From positions 1,736,001 to 1,800,000 of the forward strand of contig JAHLEZ010000001.1 of the NCBI GenBank assembly GCA_020726505.1: 64,000 nt of DNA. The letters are read 5' to 3'. A program made the translations under genes and the position numbers. Under the pieces are notes generated by a model. It was given only the letters and a program-made list of their open reading frames with translations, made no database searches and had not been told where the DNA came from. This DNA comes from Leptodontidium sp. MPI-SDFR-AT-0119 (lineage: Eukaryota > Ascomycota > Leotiomycetes > Helotiales > Leptodontidiaceae). Below, in pieces: positions 47,568 through 56,958 of the stretch; position 1 is the first letter of the stretch; every line of letters starts with the position of its first letter.

Positions 47568-48400
47568 GCCGATGAAGTAAGATTATCTGATCTGGGGTCC
47601 CAAACAACAAGTAGAACTTTGGCGTTATAGTTTATGTCAACTGACTGAGGCGGAGACGCGTCCTATTATACAAAATCCATGATTCCCAGCTTGCCATGTG
47701 AAATGTCTTGTAAGGTTATTCGTATCCCGTATTCTCAACGTATTTTGGGACCAGACTCACGGTAAACAGCCTGGAAGACAACAGGGGTTTCACACAGTAA
47801 AGGTTAGTCAGAGTACCTAGTGGACGAAGGGGAAATTGTTACTTTAGCAAATGCTCACAGCCTCATCGTCGCAACGTGCGGGACACCTGCCGTCGCCGCG
47901 CGGGAAAGCTCTCCGGGGAATATATGTCCATTCCCAGGAGCCTGTAGCCCGTTTTGGCCTAACATACTCGCCCCGATCCCTCAAAAGTTCAACACAGACA
48001 ATCCTAGAGCGAAGGAAATGATACGTCGGATCAGGGCGGAGGTCAAATTTGGCGCAAAACGACGATGTGGCCCGGCATCAATGCAAAGCATCGCTGACGA
48101 CCTTACCATTATTCCTTCCCAGCTCCCTGTTCAGGCATGATGCCGCCACGCCTCTGACTTCAGACGATCTTCCTCGTGCTTCAACAATTGAGCCTATCTT
48201 GGAGGCAGATTTAGAAGAGTAATCTGGACCAGGAGAAGCATCTTCTGCCTCGGTATTTCCTTTTACTTTGTCAAATCCCAAGCTGCAGGTTATCCCTTGT
48301 CACTAGCTACATTTAAATAAACAATTTAAACAGAATTGGGATACATCATAGGGCACATGGACTCGGATATGGGCTGTTCCTCCGCGAACTTGTCTTACAG
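47568..48400. other. Intergenic, possibly upstream remains of a transcription-factor gene
   Basis: About 830 bp. A plus frame at 47820-48140 is not recognised. A stretch at about 48117-48222 reads SSLFRHDAATPLTSDDLPRA and a further 15 residues before a stop, which could be linker sequence of the downstream transcription-factor relic. No zinc-cluster motif found. Confidence 0.35.
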
Positions 48401-48730
48401 TTGTCATTCATGGCTGGCAGGCGGCCTACGAACCATGAAATATTGAGTCATGTCACGCAAACGCTAGAGCTTCTTCCAAAGAGGTCATTTCCCAGATGGC
48501 TGCGATTGCTTCTGTGGCCGCTTTGTGTGGCTTGGTACTTAGCTGCTGAGGAACACAGTCCAAGATTTCGCTCGCTGATAGACGTAATGAGAGCTCTCAA
48601 AGTGTTGGGCACAGTTCGCGAAGCCTCTCAGTTTACGGAGATGGTCTGGGCTCAAAATGAATCTCATCCAGATCGCTAAGACATTGCGGCGTGCTTGCAG
48701 AGTCTAGGCGGTGAAACTTTCCTTGTGTAG
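48401..48730 (+). pseudogene. C-terminal fragment of a fungal-specific transcription factor
   Basis: The frame reads RPTNHEILSHVTQTLELLP, then LRLLLWPLCVAWYLAAEEH and VLGTVREASQFTEMVW, a TAA at 48677-48679, and in the same frame DIAACLQSLGGETFLV and a TAG at 48728. This is the order and spacing of the C-terminal end of Zn2Cys6 factors with the fungal-specific domain, where a Trp normally stands at the position of the TAA and the protein ends soon after. The upstream part, including the DNA-binding domain, was not found. It was probably the regulator of the neighbouring metabolic genes (inference). Confidence 0.65.
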
Positions 48731-49184
48731 TTAGGAAGCAGAGGAACTAGAGACAGTTTTCATTCGGTTTTGCTTCGGTTGAGTGTCCTACCTGGACGTC
48801 TCATTTCCAGACCAAACGATGGCCACTTCAACCAGTGAGCACTTGCAACGGGATATGTTATCATTTAATTGGGCTGCGATACTGCTTACTAGATACTGGA
48901 CTACAATCACAACATGCACAGGCGATACTTGGATAGTCTTGATCTGGGTATCGTGACATCAAACCTCTCCTGGCGGTTCAGATGTGCGTTGAGATTGTGG
49001 CCGGCATCTTTCATCAAAACATCCTCGCTCTTATTTGAATTTGCATTAGGATAGAGGAACGGACGCGCCATTTTAGACAAGTCAGCAGGAATGGCGCAGT
49101 CTCTACCGCAGATAGAAATGTCGTATCGGCCAAGTATAGTTTGTACCGGCCCCAGGAGATCAGGGGGGCAAAGGAGGGAGCTAC
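48731..49184. other. Intergenic between transcription-factor and hydrolase relics
   Basis: 450 bp with no frame longer than the noise level and no recognised element. Confidence 0.4.
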
Positions 49185-49923
49185 TCAGGAGAATCCCGTG
49201 AGGATTACCGCGTCGAAGTCGCTTAAATATTTTGAAGATATGCCGATTGTGAGGCTACAACCAGCAGAGTGGCCTACTCCAACAACATTTTCGAACGAAA
49301 AATTTCCCAATCCAGAGTTGCGCAGCTTCTGTATGATGGCATGGGCGAGCTCGACTTCTGCGGGCCCTGAACATCCTGCGGATCGGGGTGATCTGAGGAT
49401 CCAATGCCAGTCTGTCATACGAGAATGTTGCGTATCCAGCGGCAGTGGCGGAGTCCACGTAGCTATAGCCCGGTGCTAGATCCCAATAATTATGGTCGAG
49501 AGTGGCGCCATGAGTGAGAAAGATGATGGTTCGGATTCTCTTTGTAGAATTGGTTTGGAAGTATAGCTTTCCCCATAAGGTCTGTGACACATTCCTCGTT
49601 TCTATTACCGTGGACAGACTTGACAGAAGACTTGTGTTCGTTATCAACAAGGTGAGGTAGTCGGTGAACTCCAGTTGATTGGATGGCTGAGGATAGGACA
49701 TAAGCGAGTAGTTGGCTTTGGCTGAAAGTGGCAGATGTCCCGAGATGCAAAGGGCATTTCCGCCAGCAGAGAGACTAAGTTGTGGCTCTTTGAAGCCTGT
49801 AATATTGAACAAGGATGAACAATGCAGGCAGCGCTGCTTAAGAAGGAAAGGATTAAAAGATGCCACATCGTTATCGTCAACCTTTGTATTCTGATACATC
49901 GGAGGGGGAAAAGTTACTTCCAA
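49185..49923 (-). pseudogene. Secreted-type alpha/beta hydrolase, two frameshifts
   Basis: The N-terminal part reads LSLSAGGNALCISGHLPLS and then IIFLTHGATLDHNYWDLAPG. The C-terminal part reads GPAEVELAHAIIQKLRNSG and GVGHSAGCSLTIG, with the GHSAG nucleophile elbow. They lie in different frames. A third frame between them carries IGSSDHPDPQDVQGP, exactly the expected linker. The gene thus lost one base near 49406-49409 and another near 49360-49365. It then stops at TGA (49185) right after AVILTGFS, with the His-bearing C-terminal third missing. Asn-rich potential glycosylation sites suggest a secreted enzyme. The start at 49923 is nominal; the true N-terminal exon with a signal peptide is not recognised. 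Confidence 0.75.
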
Positions 49924-50460
49924 AGAGGTAGGAAACGTCCGCTCAAAACTGTTTTTACGTCGTTAGAAGCTTTAGATGCCCCCCCGGTGCTGGGATGGGC
50001 AAGATTGGTGCCGCTGGGAATTAATCCCGCGCCGGAAGGATCGTATGTACGAGCAGACCAAACCTTCGGAACCCTGGCAAACTCTGCCCTTCACCAAATA
50101 CAAAAATGCATATCAACTTTGTTGCTCATCTCATCTCATCTAATCTCACGGAGCTGACTTCTTGGTGGTATTGTCATTCCAGCAAAGCTTCGCAAATGAT
50201 TTGTCAGGGTGAGCGATTGGCTTGTGCAGAATATTATCCTTACGAAGCATGAGCGTGGTCCTGCAACCACGGGCGAGTTCCAAGAGACTGAAGATATCAC
50301 CCCTAAAGCAACGCTTTTGCAGGTCTATCGAGAAGGTAAGCGGCCTCAAGCTAGTGACAAAATTTAAACTGAGACACATTTATACTCCTCTTTACCTCGT
50401 AGATGTTGTTCAGTAGCAAACATCAGCAACAGAAACGCCATCTCTTCTTCCGCAGAAACG
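49924..50460. other. Intergenic between divergent hydrolase and reductase relics
   Basis: 537 bp. Frames on both strands at 50146-50416 lack recognisable domains. It was probably once a shared promoter. Confidence 0.4.
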
Positions 50461-51454
50461 ATGTCCTCCCCAGCCATCCTAGACAAGTCTATTCACCACA
50501 CGGGGTACGGTCTCATGGGCCTCTCACCTCGGCCACAATCTCAGCCCCTCGAAAATTCCATCGCATCCCTGAAAAAGGCTCTCGAACTTGGCGCTAACTT
50601 TTGGAATGCGGGCGAATTCTACTGGTCACCAGAGTATAACTCCTGCCACATTTTGAATGCCTACTTTACCAAATACCCCGAAGACGCCTTGAAAGTCATC
50701 CTCAGCATCAAAGGCGGCCTCAATTTGAAGACCTATTTTCCGGACGGAAGCGAAGCTGGCGTCCGCACCTCCATCGACAATTGCCTTAGACTCCTGGCCG
50801 GAAAGAAGAGTATTGACCTCTTCGAATGCGCGCGGGTAGACCCCAACATTCCCGTGGAAGAAATGATGAAACATCTTACCAAATGCGTTGAAGAAAGCAA
50901 AATCGCGGTATTTCCCTCAGCGAGGTGTCCACGACCACCATTCGGCGAGCGGCAAAGGTAGCCAAGATCTCCGCGGTGGAAGTAGAGCTGTCCCTCTGGT
51001 CAACAGATCCCTTGATAAACGGTATCGCGGAAGCTTGCGCGGAGCATAACCCGATTATTGCATACTCGCCTCTCGGCCATGGATTGCTGACGGGTGAGGT
51101 CATGATGCGGGAAGATCTCCCCGAAGGCGACTTCCGCCGGCACAAGCCACGGCTCCAACCTGGCGTCTTCGAGGAGAATATCAAGCTGGTTAAGGAGTTG
51201 CAGGGGCTGGCCACCAAAAAAGGTGTCACTCTTGCTCAGCTGGCGCTCGCGTGGGTAAGGAGTTTGAGCGGACAGAACGGTCTACCAATTATTATCCCCA
51301 TCCCTGGGGCAACGACAGAGAAAGAATCGAGAAGAATATGCAGACTGTGCAGTTATCTGAAGGGTAGCAGGAGATGATCAATGATATCTTGGCAAGGAAT
51401 AAGGTTCTTGGAGCCAGATACGGCGGGTCGCAGGCGGCGCTGATGAATGGCTAG
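50461..51454 (+). pseudogene. Aldo/keto reductase (pyridoxal-reductase-like), multiple lesions
   Basis: The first frame (50461 on) gives YGLMGLSPRPQ, the catalytic-Tyr region NFWNAGEFYW and KSIDLFECARVDP. Near 50904-50907 one base is missing. The next frame continues GISLSEVSTTTIRRAAK, VEVELSLWS, IIAYSPLGHGLLTG and IPGATTEK. A second frameshift near 51321-51325 leads to EKNMQTVQLSEG. TAG at 51365-51367 then stands where an acidic residue is expected. The frame ends with INDILARNKVLGARYGG and a stop at 51452. Three independent lesions make a functional enzyme very unlikely. Intact relatives are NADPH-dependent reductases such as fission-yeast plr1. Confidence 0.8.
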
Positions 51455-52694
51455 AGAAATCTTATAACTGGGACAAACTATTTTCTTTGGTACCAAATAT
51501 CAAAAAAATGATTTACCCTTCATAGTCTCTTGTGCACAGAAAAGATTCTTCGTTCAATAAAGGATTAGAAAATGCTACAGACATGTGTGCCAGCCTACCA
51601 TATGTACACGATACCATTCGAAACAAATTGGATTGCAATGTCTTCCGTAACCGCTTCATTTGCCTTTCCAATTTTGGTCCAAACTCTCCTTCACAATCAC
51701 AGTCTTGATATCTGGGAACTTCACTTTCAGAGAGGTCTCAATTGGCAGGCCAAAAAATCTGCCAGGGAAACCCATCGAGCAAAGACCGCGAGGACATATT
51801 AGAAATTATCCTTAGGAAAGATAAGGTAGGTAGGAACTTGTGAGGGAAGCCAAGTGATCTAGAATGAGTTCAAATTTTGGAGATCATCATGATTGACTGT
51901 AAAACTGCAACCTGCTCTGGCAATGGTTCCAGGCTCAATAAGGAACGGAAAGGCACATCTCGGGCTGCTTCCGCGAGCTTCACAAATTCGTTCCATGTGA
52001 TTTGCAAGATCTCTTGATTGGCATCGGCGAGGCAGTACGGAGATTCTACGTATCAAAGTCTAAGGGGAATATGCAAATTTTGATCCCCTTCGGCTAATCA
52101 ACATGTAAACAAGAGTAGTAAACACTAAGCGAAGCGCCCCTCCTTGTACGGAGTGGGGCATATCACAGGCGCTCTAAGCCACCCTAATCTCCCCTGTCCT
52201 GTACAAGTAACAGCTTCCGCCCGACAGAAGCCCCGCGCGGGACATCTCTAAACGGGGATCACTTCGGAGCGAGTGGTCCTGACCAAATATATATATATAT
52301 ATTTAAGAACGCTGCGCAACAAAAGAGCTCTTTGGAAAGGAGCTGACTACGTCGAACCTTACTTTCGTCTCCCAGGGCTCCATGACGGCCAATCTAAAGG
52401 AACTACAGTACTCTGGCTGCTGGACTTGCCGGTTTCGCCTCAAGAAGTGCGACGAATTGATACCAGAAGTTTCGTTCTATGTATCTGCACTCATATGAGG
52501 ACACTAGTTTCCAAGACGATAAAAGACCGTTTACTCATGGAGTGTTGAATTCTACTGTTAGAGTTGATGAAGAGCATAGTAACAGCCCCGCTGACGCATA
52601 GTTTGAGACCCAGTAGATACACCATTCTCACAACTCAAAACCAAATCCCAGGTCAGAAGGCAAAAGAAATCTGGACTACAGCTTATGAATTAAT
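51455..52694. other. Intergenic with a short protein-like minus frame
   Basis: 1.2 kb. A 39-codon minus frame at 51656-51775 looks protein-like (see findings). An AT dinucleotide run is at 52286-52302. Other frames are not recognised. Confidence 0.4.
52286..52302. repeat. AT dinucleotide microsatellite
   Basis: About eight tandem AT units. Confidence 0.8.
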
Positions 52695-54464
52695 TTACAC
52701 GAATTTTTCACCTTGATCATGGCTCTTGTGGTGCTTGCCTTCTTTGACAGGTGCAGCGACAACATTAGTCATATATTTCTTGGTTGATGTGAAGAAAACT
52801 GACGCGATGAGAGACACCCCGAGCCACGCAATCAAGACGTACCAGATATATCGAAAGGAGTCCGCGTATCCTTGGCGTGAAGCTTTGGTGGTGGATGCCA
52901 GAAGACTTTCCGCAACTTCTGGTATTTCCCGAAGAGCTGTTGCGTTCGATGACAAGTAGGCTCCAAGAAACGCAGGAACGGTGGCAACGGGAATGCCACC
53001 TTCAAGTGCCGCTTCGGATAGTTTTGCTGGGACTATAGTTCTGATCTTTGAACTGGAGATTTGGTTGTACATGGTTAAAGCAATGATTCCACCAAGTGAT
53101 CCAAAAGCCGTGCTGACACAAACCGCCGTTGCGATCAAATGATCTAGCGTGGCCAATGAAGCAACAACACTTAACAACGATGCTTCACCACCGATACCAA
53201 GTCCCATGAATAGCGAAGGAAAGAACCAAACGACAAAGTTCGAATCTTCTTTGACCAGGTTCACAAGTCCTGGTCCGAGGCCCATGATCAACATGAGGGC
53301 AATGACAAGAAGCTTGACTTCCTTCCATATCATGAGCAAGCCCATAGAGGCAAATGCTCCCCAAACTGTTGCAATAGAGAAGGGAAGCTGGTAGACTGAT
53401 GTTCGTAGCCCACCGAGGCCGAAAACGTAGACGCATACCTGTGGAAGATATGCTTGACCACCATAGAGCGCCATGCCACCAACGACGCGAACTAACAAAG
53501 TAATGGAATAGTTCCGCTCATGAAAGAGTGCATGTGGCAAAACACCGGTCGACGTTCCCATCCACTCCCACAAACCGAAGCAGATAAGAAGTACTGCTCC
53601 GCAGATCATAGGTCCAAGAACGTATGCCGAAGAGAAAGGATATGGGTTGTCGCCATAGTTAATGCCAACCATAAAGAGAGTCAGGCCTCCAACAACCAAG
53701 AAAATGCCAACAAAGTCGAGTTTCGCTAGTCGTTGTGGAACAGGCAAATTCTCGGGATTTGGTCGATCACCGGGGTGATAAAGGAGAAAAAGAGTTGCGC
53801 CAGCCAAAGCCCAGAGGCCGGCACCAAGATAAAGTCCAATCCTCCAGCCATCGAGCACGCCCCCAACTCCTTCCTGAATTAGAACTCCTTGGATGATTGG
53901 AGACCCAATAAATGAAAATGAGCTGCAAAACGTAGATCCAGCAACTCCCCAAGGGCGATATCTCCTCGGTACAATTTCCTGCAAGAGGTGATTCGAAAGA
54001 AATCCGCCGCCCTGCGCAAGACCATTCAGTACTTGACCACCGATGACAGTCAGCAATGAGTTTGCTCTACCGGCAACGAGCATTCCTGCACAACCCAATA
54101 TGCAGGAGCATAGTAAGAACCACCGTCGACCGAAAATGTCGGACAAGTCGCCAATGACTGCTGATGTCGCAGTGAGGATAAGAGTAGGTGCGGTGGCAAT
54201 CCAAGATGCATTGCCAACTTCAGTAGGGAATTTCCTGGCAATGAATGCAATACTCGAAGGAGGCACGACTTGGCCCCAGACCATAGCGAAGACCAGGAGG
54301 TAGAGTGCGCCGAGATTGGATACAACATCGAGATTCCATTTAAATTCTCTTCCCAGGTCCTCGTTATCGATTTGGTCGAGGGAGGTTGCCGAGTTGTCTG
54401 GGAAATTCTCGGTGTGGATGGTCTCCGTTCGAAGGGACTTATTGTCTGCTGTTTCAACCGCCAT
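52695..54464 (-). CDS. MFS transporter, Str1/Tri12-like (14-TM drug:H+ / siderophore type)
   Basis: Single exon, 589 residues, intact. A hydrophilic N-tail of about 45 residues is followed by some 14 hydrophobic segments. Motif A lies between the second and third segments (GDLSDIFGRRW, about 105-115). The loop NGLAQGGGFLSNHLLQEIVP and the segment PRRYRPWGVAGSTFCSSFSF are typical of the trichothecene-efflux (Tri12) and siderophore-transporter (Str1) branch. Such proteins export small organic molecules or import siderophores by proton coupling in the plasma membrane. It lies in a block of broken metabolic genes, so an export or uptake role for the lost pathway's compound is plausible (inference). 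It has no introns, unlike most genes in this window. Confidence 0.88.
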   Translation of the reverse strand: MAVETADNKSLRTETIHTENFPDNSATSLDQIDNEDLGREFKWNLDVVSNLGALYLLVFAMVWGQVVPPSSIAFIARKFPTEVGNASWIATAPTLILTATSAVIGDLSDIFGRRWFLLCSCILGCAGMLVAGRANSLLTVIGGQVLNGLAQGGGFLSNHLLQEIVPRRYRPWGVAGSTFCSSFSFIGSPIIQGVLIQEGVGGVLDGWRIGLYLGAGLWALAGATLFLLYHPGDRPNPENLPVPQRLAKLDFVGIFLVVGGLTLFMVGINYGDNPYPFSSAYVLGPMICGAVLLICFGLWEWMGTSTGVLPHALFHERNYSITLLVRVVGGMALYGGQAYLPQVCVYVFGLGGLRTSVYQLPFSIATVWGAFASMGLLMIWKEVKLLVIALMLIMGLGPGLVNLVKEDSNFVVWFFPSLFMGLGIGGEASLLSVVASLATLDHLIATAVCVSTAFGSLGGIIALTMYNQISSSKIRTIVPAKLSEAALEGGIPVATVPAFLGAYLSSNATALREIPEVAESLLASTTKASRQGYADSFRYIWYVLIAWLGVSLIASVFFTSTKKYMTNVVAAPVKEGKHHKSHDQGEKFV

Positions 54465-55052
54465 CTTGTCAAGACGTCTGCTGAGATGTGGCTGATTGAG
54501 AACAATGTGAAAAGTCTTCCAGAGAATGGAAGTGAATCCTCAAATGCTGGGCGAGATGTCAATTAGGAAGTGATGAGCGAGGCTGGCCCTATACATACAA
54601 ATTCTTGCACATAGACCTGTGGTACTTTGGTCCAAAAAGTATCTATGCCATGAGGTTTGGCCAGCGAAGAGTGGCTGGACGAATTGCCGTGAGTGGAAGA
54701 CGAAAACGCGGGGTACTGGAGATGCGGACAAGTCCCTGTGTCCAGCAACCTTTGTTTAGACTCGGATGTTGATGCAGTGCTAGAGACCTGGAAATGTTGC
54801 CGCCATTTTCGCAGGAATGCAGACTAGACCAAACCCACTATCTCTCCTCATCTCGATATCTGCGACTGTAACAGCCCTAACAGACTCTGAAGTAACCCGC
54901 ATAGTGGTCATACTGTATGAGCCACTTTTTCGTTCAGTTGATCCTTGAGGATGTGGAGATGCAGCAAATCATTGAATTGAAAGAAGTATGTTCTGGACCA
55001 ATCAGAATTCGTCGACGTCGTCCAATGCATATAAGCGAGGTGCTATTTGCAT
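54465..55052. other. Intergenic upstream of MFS gene
   Basis: About 590 bp holding the MFS promoter. The plus frame 54917-55105 runs into the inverted-repeat element and is not considered a gene. Confidence 0.4.
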
Positions 55053-55216
55053 GTACGAAAGGGGGTTTCAAGTGGGTCCCGCCCACCCCCAGTATTTTAC
55101 TATAACTTTTGAGGATATTTATGGAGAAAATTCTAGAATATTAGACTGTTGATTGGAAGAATAACCTTACTGCCTTACAACGGTGAGCGAGACCCACTTG
55201 AAACCCCCTTTCGTAC
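55053..55216. mobile_element. Small TIR element (MITE-like), possible Tc1/mariner type
   Basis: Inverted repeats of 30 bp at 55053-55082 and 55187-55216 match at 29 of 30 positions and flank 104 bp of non-coding, AT-richer sequence. Each repeat ends in a TA followed inwards by CGAAAGGGGGTTTC, so the element can be read as a roughly 160-bp unit bounded by TA dinucleotides, the target duplication of Tc1/mariner transposons. There is no transposase. It lies just upstream of the truncated tannase gene. The inverted repeat is certain; calling it a transposon is inference from one copy. Confidence 0.55.
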
Positions 55217-55680
55217 GTGTACATTCCGGTAGCGCCACAGCGCTGTTTGGGATGGGTGGCCCATGGTTCTTGATTTCTAGCGCCAAAAGTTGCACCAGTC
55301 TCTTGCAAAGAACGAGAATCAAGGTGCCAATTCTCGCTCCCGTATATTCTGTCTCATTCTGTACAGAGGTGTAAGAAAAGCAAGATGTAGGTTTCCATTC
55401 GCCCGACGACCCTGATGGCCCAGGGTAGAGTTCCGGGTGCACACTGAGTCCGGTATCATAATATTCATGATCACTCGGAGCTGTCTCCCCTGAATCTTGG
55501 TCGTATTCCGTACACTTCCGGTCGATAGAAAACTCCGACCATTATTTTTCACCGTCCTTCCACCTGTTTCTTCTTCGCCATATAAATTGGTCCTGTTTCC
55601 CCTAAATCTAGGAGGCTTTCCATGCACGTTTCCGGGCATTCCTCTGATGGACATACCCGATAGTCTGTATAGGTACAGGT
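55217..55680. other. Upstream of the truncated tannase-like gene
   Basis: 460 bp where the first 100-150 codons of a tannase-family gene would be expected. The plus frame through 55374 ends at a stop and no family motif can be assigned with confidence. Confidence 0.35.
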
Positions 55681-56958
55681 GGAGGAGGATACGCAACTGG
55701 TGGGGAGGATTTCGCCCCGGTATACATGGCTCCCGCTGTGGCAGATGGCTTTGCGGTAGCGACAACTGACGGTGGCCACACGATCACTGATCATCTGGGC
55801 TATGACGATGCCAAATGGGGATTGAAGAGTCCTGGTAATGTCGACTGGTATACATTCTTGGACTTTGCCTATGTTGGACTTCACGACATGGCCAGGATCG
55901 GAAAGTTTGCCACAGAACCATACTACGGTACCCCTCCAAGTCGCTCTTACTTCTATGGCGCTTCGACTGGTGGACGTCAAGGCCTCATGTTTGCTCAAAA
56001 ATATCCCAAGGACTTTGATGGAATTGTCTCGATCTTCCCCGCGATAAACTGGGCTAGGTTCATCCTCAGTAACATTTGGCCACAATTTGTTATGAACCGG
56101 CTTGGTGTCTACCCTCCCGGCTGTGAGTTGGACGCTTTCACAAATGCGGCAATCTCAGCTTGTGATCAGCTTGATGGTGTTATTGATGGGATTATCTCTT
56201 TACCGGGCCTATGCACATTCGATCCTCATGTTGTCGTTGGAAAATCTTTCGATTGTGACGGAATTGAATCTGTTTTCACAAGCGCTGGTGCAGATGTGGC
56301 CGAAGCAGCTTGGTCAGGTCCACGAAGCTCCACCGGTGAATTCCAGTGGTACGGGCTCAGTAAAGATGCGACACTGGGGAGTGCTGGAATAGGAGTGGCA
56401 ACAACCTCGTGCCAGAAAGATGGGACATGCAAGGGCGTTCCTTTCGTTATTTCTACATCGTGGGTCAAATATTGGTTGACCAAGGATCCCGACTTCGACA
56501 TTTCAAAGATTACACACGAGGAGTGGGATGAACTTCAACATGCCTCAATCACCGAATTTCAGTCAGCAATCGACACAGCAGACCCTGATCTTTCGCAGTT
56601 TCGCAAGACTGGGGGGAAAATACTGGCATGGCATGGCCTAATCGACCCTGTGATTTCCCCGAACGGAACGACAGACTATTATGACAAGGTCTTGGCGCTG
56701 GATCCGAAAGCGCATGACTTCTTCCGCTTGTTTCTTGTCCCCGGTAGTGCACATAGTTTCGCTGAGGGCCCAACACCAAAGAATCTGCTCAATACAACCA
56801 TCAAGTAGGTCGAGGAAGGCGAAGGTCCTGAAACCCTACATGGGGATGGTAAAACCAGATATGGCGAGGAGATAGAGAGGATTCTCTGTATGTATCCTAA
56901 AATCCAAGTCTACAGGTCTGGCGATCCAACTCTCGCTTCCTCATTCGAATGTGCGTAG
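55681..56958 (+). pseudogene. Tannase/feruloyl esterase family, 5'-truncated with one in-frame stop
   Basis: The readable part starts with GGGGYATGG and continues MAPAVADGFAVATTDGGHT, the nucleophile motif YGASTGGRQGLMFAQKYP, CDQLDGVIDGII, ILAWHGLIDPVISPNGTTDY and VPGSAHSFAEGP, which contains the catalytic His. TAG at 56806-56808 interrupts it, after which the same frame reads VEEGEGPETLHGDGK and RILCMYPKIQVYRSGDP to a stop at 56956. Family members are secreted, about 530-580 residues, and start with a signal peptide and a Cys-rich region; about 150 N-terminal residues are missing here. Trp commonly stands at the TAG position, so a TGG to TAG change would explain it. The catalytic core from ATG 55726 could still be translated but would not be secreted. 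Confidence 0.75.
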
